64,000 nucleotides of DNA from Amoebidium appalachense (taxonomy: Eukaryota > Ichthyosporea): NCBI GenBank assembly GCA_963693365.1, contig CAVNZM010000009.1:5518001-5582000 (forward strand). The letters run 5' to 3'. The translations under genes were made by a program, and so were the position numbers. This document shows, piece after piece, positions 32,201-42,822 of the stretch. How positions within the stretch are numbered: position 1 is the first letter of the stretch; each line of letters begins with the position of its first letter. Below the pieces are notes generated by a model, which searched no databases, was not told the DNA's origin, and worked only from the letters and a program-made list of their open reading frames with translations.

Positions 32201-32997
32201 TCGGCACAGTCTCGGGCTCGTCCACGGTGTTTGCGGTAACACGCTCCGCCGCAGCGACAGCGCAGGCACAAGCTGCCACCCCCCCACCCCCAGCTGAACC
32301 CACGAAACCTAATACCACGCCGCCAGAATTTATTCCCCCAAAAGCGGATGGACAAATGCCCACCTATGAACAGTATGTGTCAGCACAGAAGGCTGATAAA
32401 CACATTGCGAAAGTCAGGGCCTACCTGGAAAAAGCACCGGGCTACGAATTATTTGGCAACGAAATCGCGATGGAAGCTAGTCGCTGCACCATAGACAATG
32501 ACCTTGTGTATGTGTGGGTCCTAGAACAGCGTGGCCCCCGCAAAGCCAGCAAGGAACCACGAATTTGGGTGCCGTCTACGCTTGTGCGCCTCGTTTTGGC
32601 CGCATGTCACGACGCCCCAACCGCAGGTCACCTCGACGCAGCACGCACCTTCCACCGAGTTACCCAGACAGCATGGTGGCCACGTGTATGGCAAGACTCA
32701 GTGCAGTGGGTAACCACATGCAAAGCCTGTCAATACCGGAAGACACCTCGAATGCAAAAGAAACTACGAATTCACGATGGTTTTATACCCACCTATCCCT
32801 TTCAATACGTGTCTATGGACATTACTGAGATGCCTACGAAATCTGATCTCCGAGTTTCCCTGTTGGTGTTTCTCGACCTCTTCACTCGCTGGCCGGAAGT
32901 GATTTTATTTCACAAAACACCCACCGCCGAAGACGTAGCAAAAGCATTCGAAGACTCCATCTACTGCCGTCACGTCACGGTCGTCCGGAATTTTTAG
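29218..32997 (+). CDS. Gypsy pol: protease, reverse transcriptase, RNase H and N-terminal integrase
   Basis: 1259 codons in a frame different from gag, separated from it by stops. The aspartic protease motif VDSGAS is at residues 61-66. RT shows PYSAPMVLVAKKDGSLRVCI, DLNGGYHQVKV and YLDD at 655-658. RNase H has VDSDAS (Asp 856 and 858), the [14 protein letters not shown] helix and RTDHSSL. Integrase begins with a HHCC zinc finger (His 1131 onward, HDAPTAGHLDA, then CKACQYRKT) and the first catalytic Asp in SMDIT (1201). The frame ends at 32997 shortly before the second integrase Asp because of a one-base step. Order PR-RT-RH-IN is that of Ty3/Gypsy. Confidence 0.95.
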   Translation: MHTHTPPPRKKKNVHFADRVHSSIAEPRHENATVCTLTHENKCTATLARMYVHGKLVTVVVDSGASHSCISTAFYESLPVVARKRIQHVPNFSVLDAQSNEMTCQGSISLTLAIPNESALVVHRWHVIDNLPYDALLGVDFMGPQQGRIDYGAAELSFMYAKENRRCSIPVWWLRGSAEETAVSRVLITTTGIHLPVDASNIATCKIKLAAGAPPPRTLDCCMGTVVPCGPLNSRAYTTACSVTSLARISNNEPPLSTSEESVIEDEYECNVLLTNTSDHHVYLGPGTEVAMFIPLQSDDTVTLLARPYSGNGTRRATTPHPGHPLGTSAKTNFSSQESTEEPNEHEPRTFQAATNINGSIKVCERSKIMNMSTKENTTQRSSTKMNGFGNPALTKPEVGPPTIEAADGAPSTTALEDTNNLRKRTHECTSDGEAATDDDLPFGVKPPEEYDMPGTPPDQRKPLAKRIRKLLKKWKHVFSAHDNDFGLSTLDELSIEVTTTIPQYRRPYNIPHHLRDSLHKQIQNWVEFGVIEPASSPYSAPMVLVAKKDGSLRVCIDFRMLNLVTKKDGYPLPRIDMALGMLRGARVFSALDLNGGYHQVKVADNDKEKLAFTTPWGQYQFARAPFGVSNMPAVFSRMMNRVFAGMLWTHVLIYLDDILVMSPTIEEHFGHLDSCFSRLCDAGLKLKGRKCSLFMEEVGYLGHRVCPDGIKVDPEKVAAIKNKSYPQNLSELRSDLGLFSYYRIFVDDFSHTAEPLTRMLGTSKEDSELLKRIQEKMPPSTKPAKRNGSAKQRKDEAKNLHADSAAILATKKKAQNNAAWVWGTEQEKAYDTLKNALINAPVLAHPDFTKPFIVDSDASQYALGDVISQVGDDGKERPIAYASRTLSKSERNYAANKREALGVYWAVCKAFRAYTYGAPFLLRTDHSSLTRILSTGDAPEPVVAGWQMALSAYTYEIQHRAGKHHSNADGLSRPSKENAQPGPEDTELTYPPLIGTVSGSSTVFAVTRSAAATAQAQAATPPPPAEPTKPNTTPPEFIPPKADGQMPTYEQYVSAQKADKHIAKVRAYLEKAPGYELFGNEIAMEASRCTIDNDLVYVWVLEQRGPRKASKEPRIWVPSTLVRLVLAACHDAPTAGHLDAARTFHRVTQTAWWPRVWQDSVQWVTTCKACQYRKTPRMQKKLRIHDGFIPTYPFQYVSMDITEMPTKSDLRVSLLVFLDLFTRWPEVILFHKTPTAEDVAKAFEDSIYCRHVTVVRNF

Positions 32998-33927
32998 TAT
33001 CGGACAACGGCGCGAATTTGGCAGCTATGTTGGTCACAGATGTCTGTCGAGTGTTGGCTACAAAACGAATTTTTGCAAGTCCCTACAGCCCCCAGACCAA
33101 TGGTGCCGTAGAGCGATTCAATCGCACACTTAAGAATATTATTGCCACTCTCGTGCAGGATAAACACCACGAATGGATTGACTACTTACCGCAAGTACTG
33201 TTTTCCTACCGCACCGCACCGCCTACCACTCTTCCTTGGGGGACACGCCATTCTTCATGCTTTATGGCAGAGATCCGGTCGAGGCCCCCCGCCCCCCAAT
33301 TGCGGCTTCATGTGGGATGGAGACGGAGGAATACCGTCGAGAACTACTGCAACTTGAGTGCAGTATGCCCGGCAAACAGTCACACGAATTATGTCTGAAG
33401 CTGCCCGTCGTAGTAAAATCACGGCTAACAAAAATGCTCGTGAACCCACAGAACTCGAGGGTCTGGTGTTGAAAGCAGTCACAGACTCCACCACCGACCA
33501 CAGTCTACCCACGGCACTCAGACCTAAATGGGAAGGTCCGTATCGCGTCCTGCGGCGCGTTACCGACGCCCCCATGTCTTACGAAATTCAGCGGGTTGGG
33601 TCAACGGACACCGTTCGAGCACACGCAAATCACTTAAAGCCGTATTTTCCCCGTGACGACGTTGATATGACGCCAGCTGACTCTGGTCCGCAAGATCCAC
33701 CCACCCCCACCTTCGAAGTGGCAAAAATTATTGCCCACAAGTACGACTCGGCAACTACCCAAGCCCTTTACAAAGTTCGTTGGAAAGGGTACACGGCTAA
33801 GAACGACACCTGGGAACCTCACTCCGGCCTGCAAGACACAGCCGCAGGAGCACTCCCAGACTACCTAGGTACTTTGGTGGCCGGCCCTGCCAGCCAGCCC
33901 GCACGAAAGAAGCGCCGACGTCGCTAA
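32970..33927 (+). pseudogene. Gypsy pol 3' part: integrase core and chromodomain, three frame steps
   Basis: Coding continues as RPEFLVSDNGANLAAM (second catalytic Asp) and SPYSPQTNGAVERFNRTLKN (the catalytic Glu region), then moves frame near 33236 and again near 33358. The last frame (to the TAA at 33925-33927) ends in a chromodomain, VAKIIAHKYDS ... YKVRWKGYTAKNDTWEPHS, and a Lys/Arg tail. All three steps are in the same direction, equal to a one-base loss each, two of them beside G or C runs, so base-calling error is as likely as decay. The chromodomain marks the element as a chromovirus that would target modified histones. Confidence 0.85.
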
Positions 33928-33935
33928 CTTCCCTC

Positions 33936-33975
33936 AGCCTGGTGGTTTACCGTCTCCAGACCATACCACCAGGCT
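33936..33975 (+). other. 11-bp perfect inverted repeat upstream of the polypurine tract
   Basis: AGCCTGGTGGT (33936-33946) and ACCACCAGGCT (33965-33975) form an 11-bp stem with an 18-nt loop between the pol stop and the polypurine tract. Confidence 0.6.
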
Positions 33976-33978
33976 CCC

Positions 33979-33992
33979 GAGAAGGGGGGGAG
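33979..33992 (+). other. Polypurine tract
   Basis: GAGAAGGGGGGGAG lies immediately before the 3' LTR, the position of the plus-strand primer. Confidence 0.75.
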
Positions 33993-34604
33993 TGTAAACA
34001 TCTGTACACGCCGTACATGTTTACTATTACGAATATACTGTACATATCATAGTGATCACGTAGATATTGTGTACATATGATCAGATCAATATCACACGCG
34101 ACAGCCGCGCCGGGCTGCGGCTCACGACTGAGCCGCGGCGCCGGCAATATGCAGTGGCCGTGCAGTCAGTACGAACCAATAGAATTCGAGAACCGCTAGG
34201 ATAGGAATGCAAGTCTCATCCACTACGGACGCGACATCTATAGCTAAACGAACGGAACCAATAAGGAAATCAGACCCAGTTGCATAAACCTAAACGGGCT
34301 TAAGTGTTGACCAATCATTTGCCACAAAGTTATCCTTTTAGTTAGCTTCATGTTATTGGTGCACTGTGTGCACATAAAGACGACCGCAACTTCTGACTGG
34401 TCAGAAGTCACGAAGGCATCAATGCCACCCATCCAGATGATCCGGAACCTGGGGGCTATATAAACAAGCCGTCTCAGTACGGGGGATCACTCTGAACGAG
34501 CACATTAAATAGTAACCTGGCCGCGTGTGCCTTACTACCCGTTCTCTGTCTTTATTCTGATTCAGTTGTTCTCTGCCTTATCCCAACTAGTTCAACTGTT
34601 TACA
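33993..34604 (+). repeat. 3' LTR of the Gypsy element
   Basis: 612 bp, six substitutions from the 5' LTR and no indels. Begins TGTAAACA and ends TGTTTACA. Followed by the CCTCC target duplication. Confidence 0.95.
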
Positions 34605-34609
34605 CCTCC

Positions 34610-35591
34610 GCGTCACTCATTAGTTCCAACGAACGTGCACAGAAAACAGTCATTTTTTAAATATCTTGATGAAAATAAGCCCGGGCCCGGTATGACATGT
34701 ACACAACATGTGCACACACATCTTGCATGCACTTGCACATATACCGTACAAACTGATCACATACTATGCATTATGCTAGCTCAGACTTGTACATGTGTAC
34801 AGTACGTGTAGACTACATCTATGCATAAATGTCGAGGCTCCCCCCCCCCCCCCCGCCCCGCCCCCCCCCCCCCCCCCCCCCCCCCTGAAATATTGATGTC
34901 TCTCAAGCCATTCTGAGCCCGGCGAGGTTATATGCGGCAAATAATAACCCCCCCCCCCCCCCCCCCCCCCCCCGGCCTCCGCCCCCCCCCACCCCTCCCC
35001 CCCCCCCCCCCCCCCCCCCCCGCCCTGTACGCCCCGCCCGCCGCTTCCCCCCTGCCCCCCTTTTAGAATAAATTTATCCGCTACTAACTAAGGTATCTCT
35101 CGAGCCATCAGCCCGGTGATTCATCGAGGTAGTGATAGCCAAGCCCGAAATATTATATATTATTGTCGATATCGTAGCTTCCGCACGCAATGCATATGGC
35201 CCATATATGCATGATCCTTGAAGCTCGGGAGCCTCAGGTTGTGCATGGGCCATGCACTATGGCCAGGCGTACGGGTGTCGGTTTCGGGTGGTGTGCGCCA
35301 GGGAGCTGGCGCCAACTTGACTTGACATCAAACATAGCAAAACAAGCGGCTAGTAGCGCCCTATTTTTGTAGGCCATGAAGGTGGCCGGCACCGCCTGAT
35401 TGTGTTGCGGACCCTTGTGTCCCGGCGCGCGGGTGCCCTTACTGAGGCCTTGATCAACTACTGATATCGATGATAGGGCTTATAATCTCCTACCCGGCCC
35501 CAACAAGCTTGTACAATCGTGACGTACGCTCATGATCGATATCCCCCTTCAAGTTTATGCATATATGTCAAAAGACCAAGCTGCCCCCCTT

Positions 35592-35622
<31 letters not shown>

Positions 35623-36067
35623 ATCCCCTCCCCAATCGAATTCCCCACAGTGCCCCGGCCGCCGACTACATACTAGGCTTGGATCGATGCAGTCACATGT
35701 ACATGTGCATGTACATATGACACACGTACATGTACGTATATACACGGTACGCGTACGTATACATATATACTTCTATGATATGACCCCCCCCCCCCCCCCC
35801 CCCCCACGGCCCGGTTGCAGTGTACGTTGCAATTAATATTGGCCGGCTCGCGCGGATCTTCTTCTTTCCCTCTCCTTATACATTTTTTTATTTGCTCAAC
35901 CATTGGGGGAGCGGCCATTCACAAAACATATTTCTATTTATATAGTATGATATATACATATATATATTAATAAGCCTTTATAATAGTATATATATATATA
36001 ATGAATTCGAATTTTTCCCAACTAACGCGATGTATCTTTTCCAAAATCGTGGAATGGATTTTCCGTG
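34610..36067. other. Low-complexity spacer: poly-C tracts, alternating purine-pyrimidine DNA, TA repeats
   Basis: C tracts at about 34840-34885, 34950-35020, 35590-35620 and 35785-35805. ACATGTACATGTGCATGTAC-like alternating DNA lies at about 35695-35770, and TATATA runs at 35940-36000. No gene seen; a copy of the phrase CTGAAATATTGATGTCTCTC-like occurs near 34886 and, diverged, near 35090. Confidence 0.5.
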
Positions 36068-37841
36068 AAATCCATGAAATCTACCAAAATGGAATTTTTG
36101 CTGCACATCAACCAATAAAAATTTTTCACAAGTGGCTAAAACCCCTAGATCACAAAGACCAAATCGATTGCCGCCCATTTCGGACTAGATATAACTCAAA
36201 CTCATCAATATATCCATATGGCATATCCCACAGAACATAAAAACAGCTACAGCTCCCTAAATAAAAATGCTAGCAGCCTGAAACTTTGCACACACATCAA
36301 ACACACCATGGCCTACAACATTATACTACCATTAAGTTTACAGCACACTCGCAACACACAATTTCACTCCAACGGGGCTATCTAATTCTCCTGGAAAGAA
36401 AACACGTTTACAAACTTAATATTCTTATGCCAACGTCGTCTTTACCAACCCCAGCAAGGGGATACATGAGCCGGTGCCTGTGGATCAATCTCACAAGCAG
36501 GCACAGGTGTGCTCCACCACTCCCTACCTGGCACGGGAAGGAACGAACCATGCCGTGGGTGACTGACGCAGCGCTGCAGCCCGGGCAAGGAGCGACGCAG
36601 GCACGCGAATAGAAAGAACAAGAGACTGGCCGGCCTGCACATACCGGCGGAGGGAGGCATGCGATCTCCATCGACCACGCAGAGCAATCGTCTCTACTGA
36701 AACACCCTGACATAGTCTCTCGAGGCACCACCATGGCGAAGACTGTGAAGATGGAACCCATACTCGTTGAGGCCGAGGGAGTCACATGCCGCTTGGAACT
36801 TGGCACGCAGAACATCATACGAGAAAGGAAACAGCCGCGCAGAAGGGGGGGCACCACGGAACCAGAAAGACAGGATGGCCAACAGGGACGGATCGGTGAT
36901 GGGGACAAACTGATTTGGACCGGTCTTGGTGTCGGCCAGGCGGATGCCGCCTGTACCGGGTGGCATGTCGTGGGGAACGGGGTCGTCAGGCAAAATAAGA
37001 TCCGCACGGGTGAGCATAAGCAGCTCACTGACACGAAAATAACACTCAAATCCAAGCAAAACAGCAATACCAAACAAGGGGGCAATTTTGGAATACAAAT
37101 GACGGCCAATGACGAGGACCAATGAAAATGGAAGCGGGTGCGTGGTCTTTGCTGGAACAAGCCGGTTCCAGCCCTGCAGGCTCCGTTGGGCGGCCTGCAG
37201 GTGTGGACCCAGGCGTGGCATGAAATGCTTGATGCCGGCAGCTGTGTAGACACAGCGCTGACGCTGGCCACGCGATGGATCAATGGCATAACACTCCTCA
37301 AAATACTCCACCAGGAAGTCGTCCAGTTCGGCGGGGGACTTGGTGTCGGTGCCAGGGGGCAACCAATCCAGGAACTCAACAACAGCATCCCGGTAGGCCT
37401 TGAGGGTTGGGAGCTTTATGGCCTGGTCAGCCAGAAAACCGCGAGGGACCATCTGCAGGATTGTGGGCTGACGGCAGCCACACACAATACAAACGAATGT
37501 CGAGGGCAAGCGTGTTGGCAGCCACCTGGCGGCATACACGGTTAAGGCGTCGGGATGCTGAACGACCCTTAGCAACAGCCCCAAGCAGCGCCGTTGAATC
37601 AAGGCCCCAAAGGTTGCAGTGAGGCAGCACTTCGCGGAGAAGCGTTGCTGGAAGCACCCGGGACACCACTGCACCACCCAACAAGGAAGCATCAGTGCAG
37701 AACATGGTGCTTGCAAACCCAGAACGCAAATCACAACGCATCAAAGGGGCCAAAGCACACATCACCTGAAGCTCCCACACCACGGGCGGGGGAAGGGGCT
37801 GTTCCCGACCCCCCAGCTGCTCCACAAAACTGTAGACGGCA
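36068..37841 (-). mobile_element. D3 left arm: D-family fragment, minus orientation
   Basis: Contains partial A2 (36068-36421), B1 (36422-36515), recombinase and part of RNase H/RT in minus orientation. Against D2 it has an internal deletion of about 220 bp at 37617 and stops at 37841 inside the RT-RNase H connection, where the orientation switches. Confidence 0.85.
36521..37600 (-). pseudogene. D3 left-arm tyrosine recombinase, frameshifted
   Basis: Complete in length, with YFRVSELL, HSLRHGGASRDYV and RRYVQAG-equivalent sequence. A missing C near 36703 (GAAACACCCTGAC against four C in other copies) shifts frame just after the H-x-x-R box. Confidence 0.8.
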
Positions 37842-39236
37842 TTGGTCCTCGTCATTGGCCATCATTTGTATTCCAAAAATGCCCCCTTTTTTGGTATTGC
37901 TGTTTTGCTTGGATTTGAGTGTTATTTTCGTGTCAGTGAGCTGCTTATGCTCACCCGTGCGGATCTTATTTTGCCTGACGACCCCGTTCCCCACGACATG
38001 CCACCCGGTACAGGCGGCATCCGCCTGGCAGACACCAAGACCGGTCCAAATCAGTTTGTCCCCATCACCGATCCGTCCCTGTTGGCCATCCTGTCTTCTG
38101 GTTCCGTGGTGCCCCCCCTTCTGCGCGGCTGTTTCCTTTCTCGTATGATGTTCTGCGTGCCAAGTTCCAAGCGGCATGTGACTCCCTCGGCCTCAACGAG
38201 TATGGGTTCCATCTTCACAGTCTTCGCCATGGTGGTGCCTCGGAAGACTATGTCAGGGGTGTTTCAGTAGAGACGATTGCTCTGCGTGGTCGATGGAGAT
38301 CGCATGCCTCCCTCCGCCGGTATGTGCAGGCCGGCCAGTCTCTTGTTCTTTCTATTCGCGTGCCTGCATATCTCCTTGCCCGGGCTGCAGCGCTGCGTCA
38401 GTCACCCACGGCATGGTTCGTTCCTTCCCGTGCCAGGTAGGGAGTGGTGGAGCACACCTGTGCCTGCTTGTGTGATTGATCCACAGGCACCGGCTCATGT
38501 ATCCCCTTGCTGGGGCTGGTAAAGACGACGTTGGCATAAGAATATTTAGTTTGTAAACGTGTTTTCTTTGCAGGAGAATTAGATAGCCCCGTTGGAGTGA
38601 AATTGTGTGTTGCGAGTGTGCTGTAAAATTCGTAGTAGTAGCATGGTGTAGGCCTTGGTGTGTTTGATGTGTGTGCAAAGTTTCAGGCTGCTAGCATTTT
38701 TATTTAGGGAGCTGTAGCTGATTTCATGTTCTGTGGGATATGCCATATGGATATATTGATGAGTTTGAGTTATATCTAGTTCGAAATGGGCGGCAATTGA
38801 TTTGGTCTTTGTGATCTAGGGGTTTTAGCCACTTGTAAAATTTTTTCATTGGTTGATGTGCAGCAAAAATTCCATTTTGGTAGATTTCATGGATTTGATA
38901 GGTTTTAAGTCATTTCTTCATGTTTCCAGTGGCAAAAATGTGGGCCGCCGCGCTATATAATGAGCTTGCGCGGCCCCAGGGAGGTCAGTTGCGGCGCTAC
39001 TGAGCGCGTTTAGGTCTCTTTAGGCCAAATTGTTTAGCTAAGTTTTTGCCCACCCACCACACCCTTTGCCTATTTAGGCACTAGGCTACGTTTTTTGAGC
39101 ATGTTTCTGTATGACATTTGTCATTCTTTTCATTGCTCCTGTGGAGCACACCTGTGCCTGCTTGTGAGATTGATCCACAGGCACCGGCTCATGTATCCCC
39201 TTGCTGGGGCTGGTAAAGACGACGTTGGCATAAGAA
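37842..39236 (+). mobile_element. D3 right arm: 5'-truncated D-family copy, plus orientation
   Basis: Begins inside the recombinase gene (LVLVIGHHLYSK region) head to head with the left arm, then has B1 (38449-38542), A2 (38543-39049), linker and B2 (39143-39236). The recombinase remainder (37842-38440) is frameshifted near 38095. Some variants (GTCTGCC, GCATATCTCC, CGGAAG) match D4 rather than the left arm. Confidence 0.85.
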
Positions 39237-42019
39237 ACCCTTCTTACCCAGTCTTTCCGGCACTGCGCCATGAGCTAACCCAAAAGAAATGCTTATCTGG
39301 TCCACGGAGCAGTGGAAGCTGCTTTGTGTTTGCTGCCTTGCAGGGAACTGCCCACATCCACAGTTTTCTTTTTTATGTTTTAAAGCTTTCATTTGTGTGC
39401 GTTTTGCTTTCGTGATGCTATACTGCTGCTGCTTGAAAGGTCCGGTCATTGCATTCGGATGCTGCCTCTGTCTTTCGCCCCTTGAGTCTCTTGCCCGTCC
39501 CCCCTCCTACCCTTTTCCGCTCTCGCTGCCTCAGTTTTTGCTTGGAACCCTTTTGCACCTCCTCCGTTTCATCGTAATTTAAAAGCATACAGAGATCATG
39601 ATTACACCTCCTTCCTTCGACTTCAATCATTAGAAAAACTCGGTACGGTGTTTTACACTTTCGACTGTATTCCCCATCTCCTCCCCTCCTGCACAGACCC
39701 ACCAAACCTCTATCCCTCCCTCTGCCCCGTTCCCCCCCGCCGGGGGGACTGTCTTCGTCCTTATCCGAACACCCTTTCATCTTCTCCTACTTTCTCCTTC
39801 CTTCCTTCCCCCTGTCCCCACCCCCCTCCCTCCCTCTCGTCCCTCGTGTCTCGTCCCTTCTTTCTCTGACTCCCCCTTCCACCCCCCCCCCCCCCCCAAA
39901 AAAAAAAAAAAAAAAAAAAAACGAAAACAAACAACCAAACAAAAAAAACCCCTAATGCACACAACCCCCCCCCCCCCCCTAGAGTTCCCTTGACTTCACC
40001 TTCACTCTCCTCCTCTCTCTTTTGCATTATCGGCTAGTTCATTTCACTGACACTCCCCCGCCCCCCCTTGCCCCCGCTCAGGGTTATGCATGAGAACCGC
40101 CAAAATGCCACCTGCAAGGTATGCTGGGTGTGGACTGCAACAGTACTCCGTTCTTGAAAGGTATCTATTGGTGCGACTATGATGTGGTGTGAGAAATTAT
40201 CATTGTTTTGTTGGCAGTGGTGGGCTGAATACAGTAAGCATTTCTCTCCTCTTTGATTTATATTTTACTTTTCTCTTCTCCCTCCCCCCCCCCCCTCCCC
40301 CCCCCCCACACACACACACGCACACAGAGACAAGCTCAGAAAGAGAAGAAAGAAAACACAGTGCTCCCCTACCCCCCCCCCCCCCTCCCTCCCCTTTAAA
40401 AGTGCAGATCCCTCCCGTCAACTACTCGATTTCCCATTGCAGTGTTGGTCACAGTCTTGAAGATGATGGCTGATACAGGTGTTCGTGATGGGTGGCATTG
40501 TTGGGTTTGGGAGGCCCAAGAAAGGTGGAAGAGAGGGGAGGGGAGACGGGCAGAGGTGATCCAGAATATGCTTGATGGTGTGTTTCTGCATTCGATGGGC
40601 AACTGTTTGTGTGTGTATGTGTATGTATGTGTTGGGGGGCTGGAGGGGGGGGGGGGGGGGGGAATGATGATGGTAGTGGTGGAGGGTTTTTTTTTTGAGG
40701 AGGGGAGGGAGGGACGGGGGGAGGGGGGGGGTGAGGATGAGGAGAATGCTATTGTAAGTATATATTGGTCCCCCGGCCCACCCTTTCCTCCAGCTCCCCC
40801 CCCCCCCCCCCACACACACACACATACACATACACACCATTTATTTCATGGGTCCTTGAAGCTCGTTTCAGTTATTCTTTCTTTGCGGTACTGTCAGCAG
40901 CAGCAATACCCCCCCCCCCCCCCACCACCACCACCACTCCCCTCCCATTTTTCCCCCTTTACCTTCCCTTCCCTTTCCCCAAAACAACATTCAAACACAC
41001 TCAATCGCATTCACACACTCCAGCACACCCACCAACGATGCTGAAAAACCCTTGCTGGCTTTTTCCCCACACAAAGTTCAGGTCACTCATATGGGTTCCC
41101 ATTCCCTAGGTTGTGCAGGTTTGCCATGTGAAAAGGTCATCGTATGCTGGTTGTGTGCCACAGCATTTTCCCGTTTTTGCAAGGTATCTACTGATGTGGT
41201 GTGGATGAGGTGTGAGACTTCTGATAATTGTTTGGGCGGGGACGGTTTATTTAGGTGGAGTAGAGGGAGATTGCTTTATTTTTTTTTCTTTTTCTCTTTT
41301 TTCCCTATCTCCCCCCCCCCCCTCCCCCCCCCCCCCCCCCCCCCGCCCCTCCCCTCCCTTCCCCTCCATATTTATCTCTGTCGGTTCTTGGGGGAGGGGG
41401 TCTTCTTTGTTCAAGGCAGGCTTTTCTTGTTAAATAGGTTGCCGGGGGGAAAATAATGCTTTTGTGGCCAGTGCATGGTTGTTTTAAGCCTTTTCCCTCT
41501 TGGCCGATATGTGTTATCATATATTGCGGCATTATAGTTTTCCTTTTCGTGATGGTACGAATGTGCAGACATGCCTTTTTTTGCTGTCATATATGTGTGT
41601 ATGGATGTGGGTGTGTGTATGCGAGCATGGATGTGTGTGTGTGCATGTGTTTGTGTGGGTGTTTAGTGTTTTTGTGAATGTGTCTTTGGAAGGAGTGAAG
41701 GGATGAGTGAAAAGGGAGGGAAAGCTATGACTGTCACTTCATTTATTGATGCATCTGATGTTATTGGTATCCTGATTTAACTTCCCCTTACTCTAAAACT
41801 TTCTGAGCCTTTGCGGCGGAAGCCATTTGGGGCGGAAAGGGGCGTGCGGGCGGCGGGCGGGGGGGGGGGGGGGGGGGAGTTGCCGAATGGGGGTGGTGGA
41901 AGGGAGAAGATGAGCATTTTTGGTCTTTCTGGTGTGTGGGTGCTGACAGTGCCCGACGTTTGATTGTGTGTATGCACAGGAATGCTTTGTGCTTGTGTCT
42001 GCTTGTGTGTGTTGGTCTG

Positions 42020-42059
<40 letters not shown>

Positions 42060-42112
42060 ATGTGTGCGTGTGTTTCACGTTTTGTATTTGTGTGTGAATG
42101 GCCTGTCTGTGG

Positions 42113-42165
<53 letters not shown>

Positions 42166-42308
42166 GGCCAGAATTATGAGTCGAAGATATGTAATTCATG
42201 TATGTGTGCGTGTACGTGTGCGTCCGGTGTTTTTGTGTGTGTGTGTGTATGTGTGTTGGCAAGTCTGTGGGTATGTGTGTGCACTTTTGTGTTAAATAAA
42301 ATTCTTTC
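39237..42308. other. Repeat-rich spacer with duplicated modules, no confident gene
   Basis: Poly-C, poly-A, poly-T and CA/GT tracts alternate with short unique stretches. A diverged direct duplication is visible: 40120-40250 and 41125-41260 share GTATGCTGG, AAGGTATCTA and GGTGTGAGA in order, followed by CT-rich tracts. The plus-strand stretch 40442-40620 (MADTGVRDGWHCWVWEAQE and on) is protein-like but isolated. GT repeats fill 41600-42290. Confidence 0.4.
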
Positions 42309-42822
42309 TTCTTATGCCAAGCCGGTGCCTGTGGATCAATCTCAGAAGCAGGCACAGGTGTGCTCCACAGGAGCAATGAAAAGAATGACAAATGTTTAGC
42401 TGCACATCAACCAATGAAAAAAATTCACAAGTGGCTAAAACCCCTAGATCATAAAGACCAAATCGATTGCCGCCCATTTCGGACTAGATATAACTCAAAC
42501 TCATCAATATATCCATATGGCATATCCCACAGAACATAAAAACAGCTACAGCTCCCTAAATAAAAATGCTAGCAGCCTGAAACTTTGCACACACATCAAA
42601 CACACCATGGCCTACAGCATTATACTACCACGAAGTTTACAGCACACTCGCAACACACAATTTCACTCCAACGGGGCTATCTAATTCTCCTGCAAAGAAA
42701 ACACGTTTACAAACTTAATATTCTTATGCCAACGTCGTCTTTACCAGCCCCAGCAAGGGGATACATGAGCCGGTGCCTGTGGATCAATCTCACAAGCAGG
42801 CACAGGTGTGCTCCACCACTCC

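Larger units (their letters stand above)
20893..34604 (+). mobile_element. Ty3/Gypsy chromovirus-type LTR retrotransposon, interrupted by D2
   Basis: Two 612-bp LTRs (20893-21504 and 33993-34604) start TGTAAACA, end TTTACA and differ at six positions. The 5-bp sequence CCTCC flanks both sides (20888-20892 and 34605-34609) as a target duplication. Order inside is primer-binding region, gag, protease-RT-RNase H-integrase, chromodomain, polypurine tract. Removing D2 leaves about 8.2 kb. The near-identical LTRs show a recent insertion, and D2 landed in it later still. Confidence 0.95.

Noticed and set aside
37842-39236. D3 explained as a simple fold-back (self-primed) cDNA
   Set aside because: The two arms carry different sub-lineage variants (the right arm shares several with D4), so they do not come from one template without later conversion.
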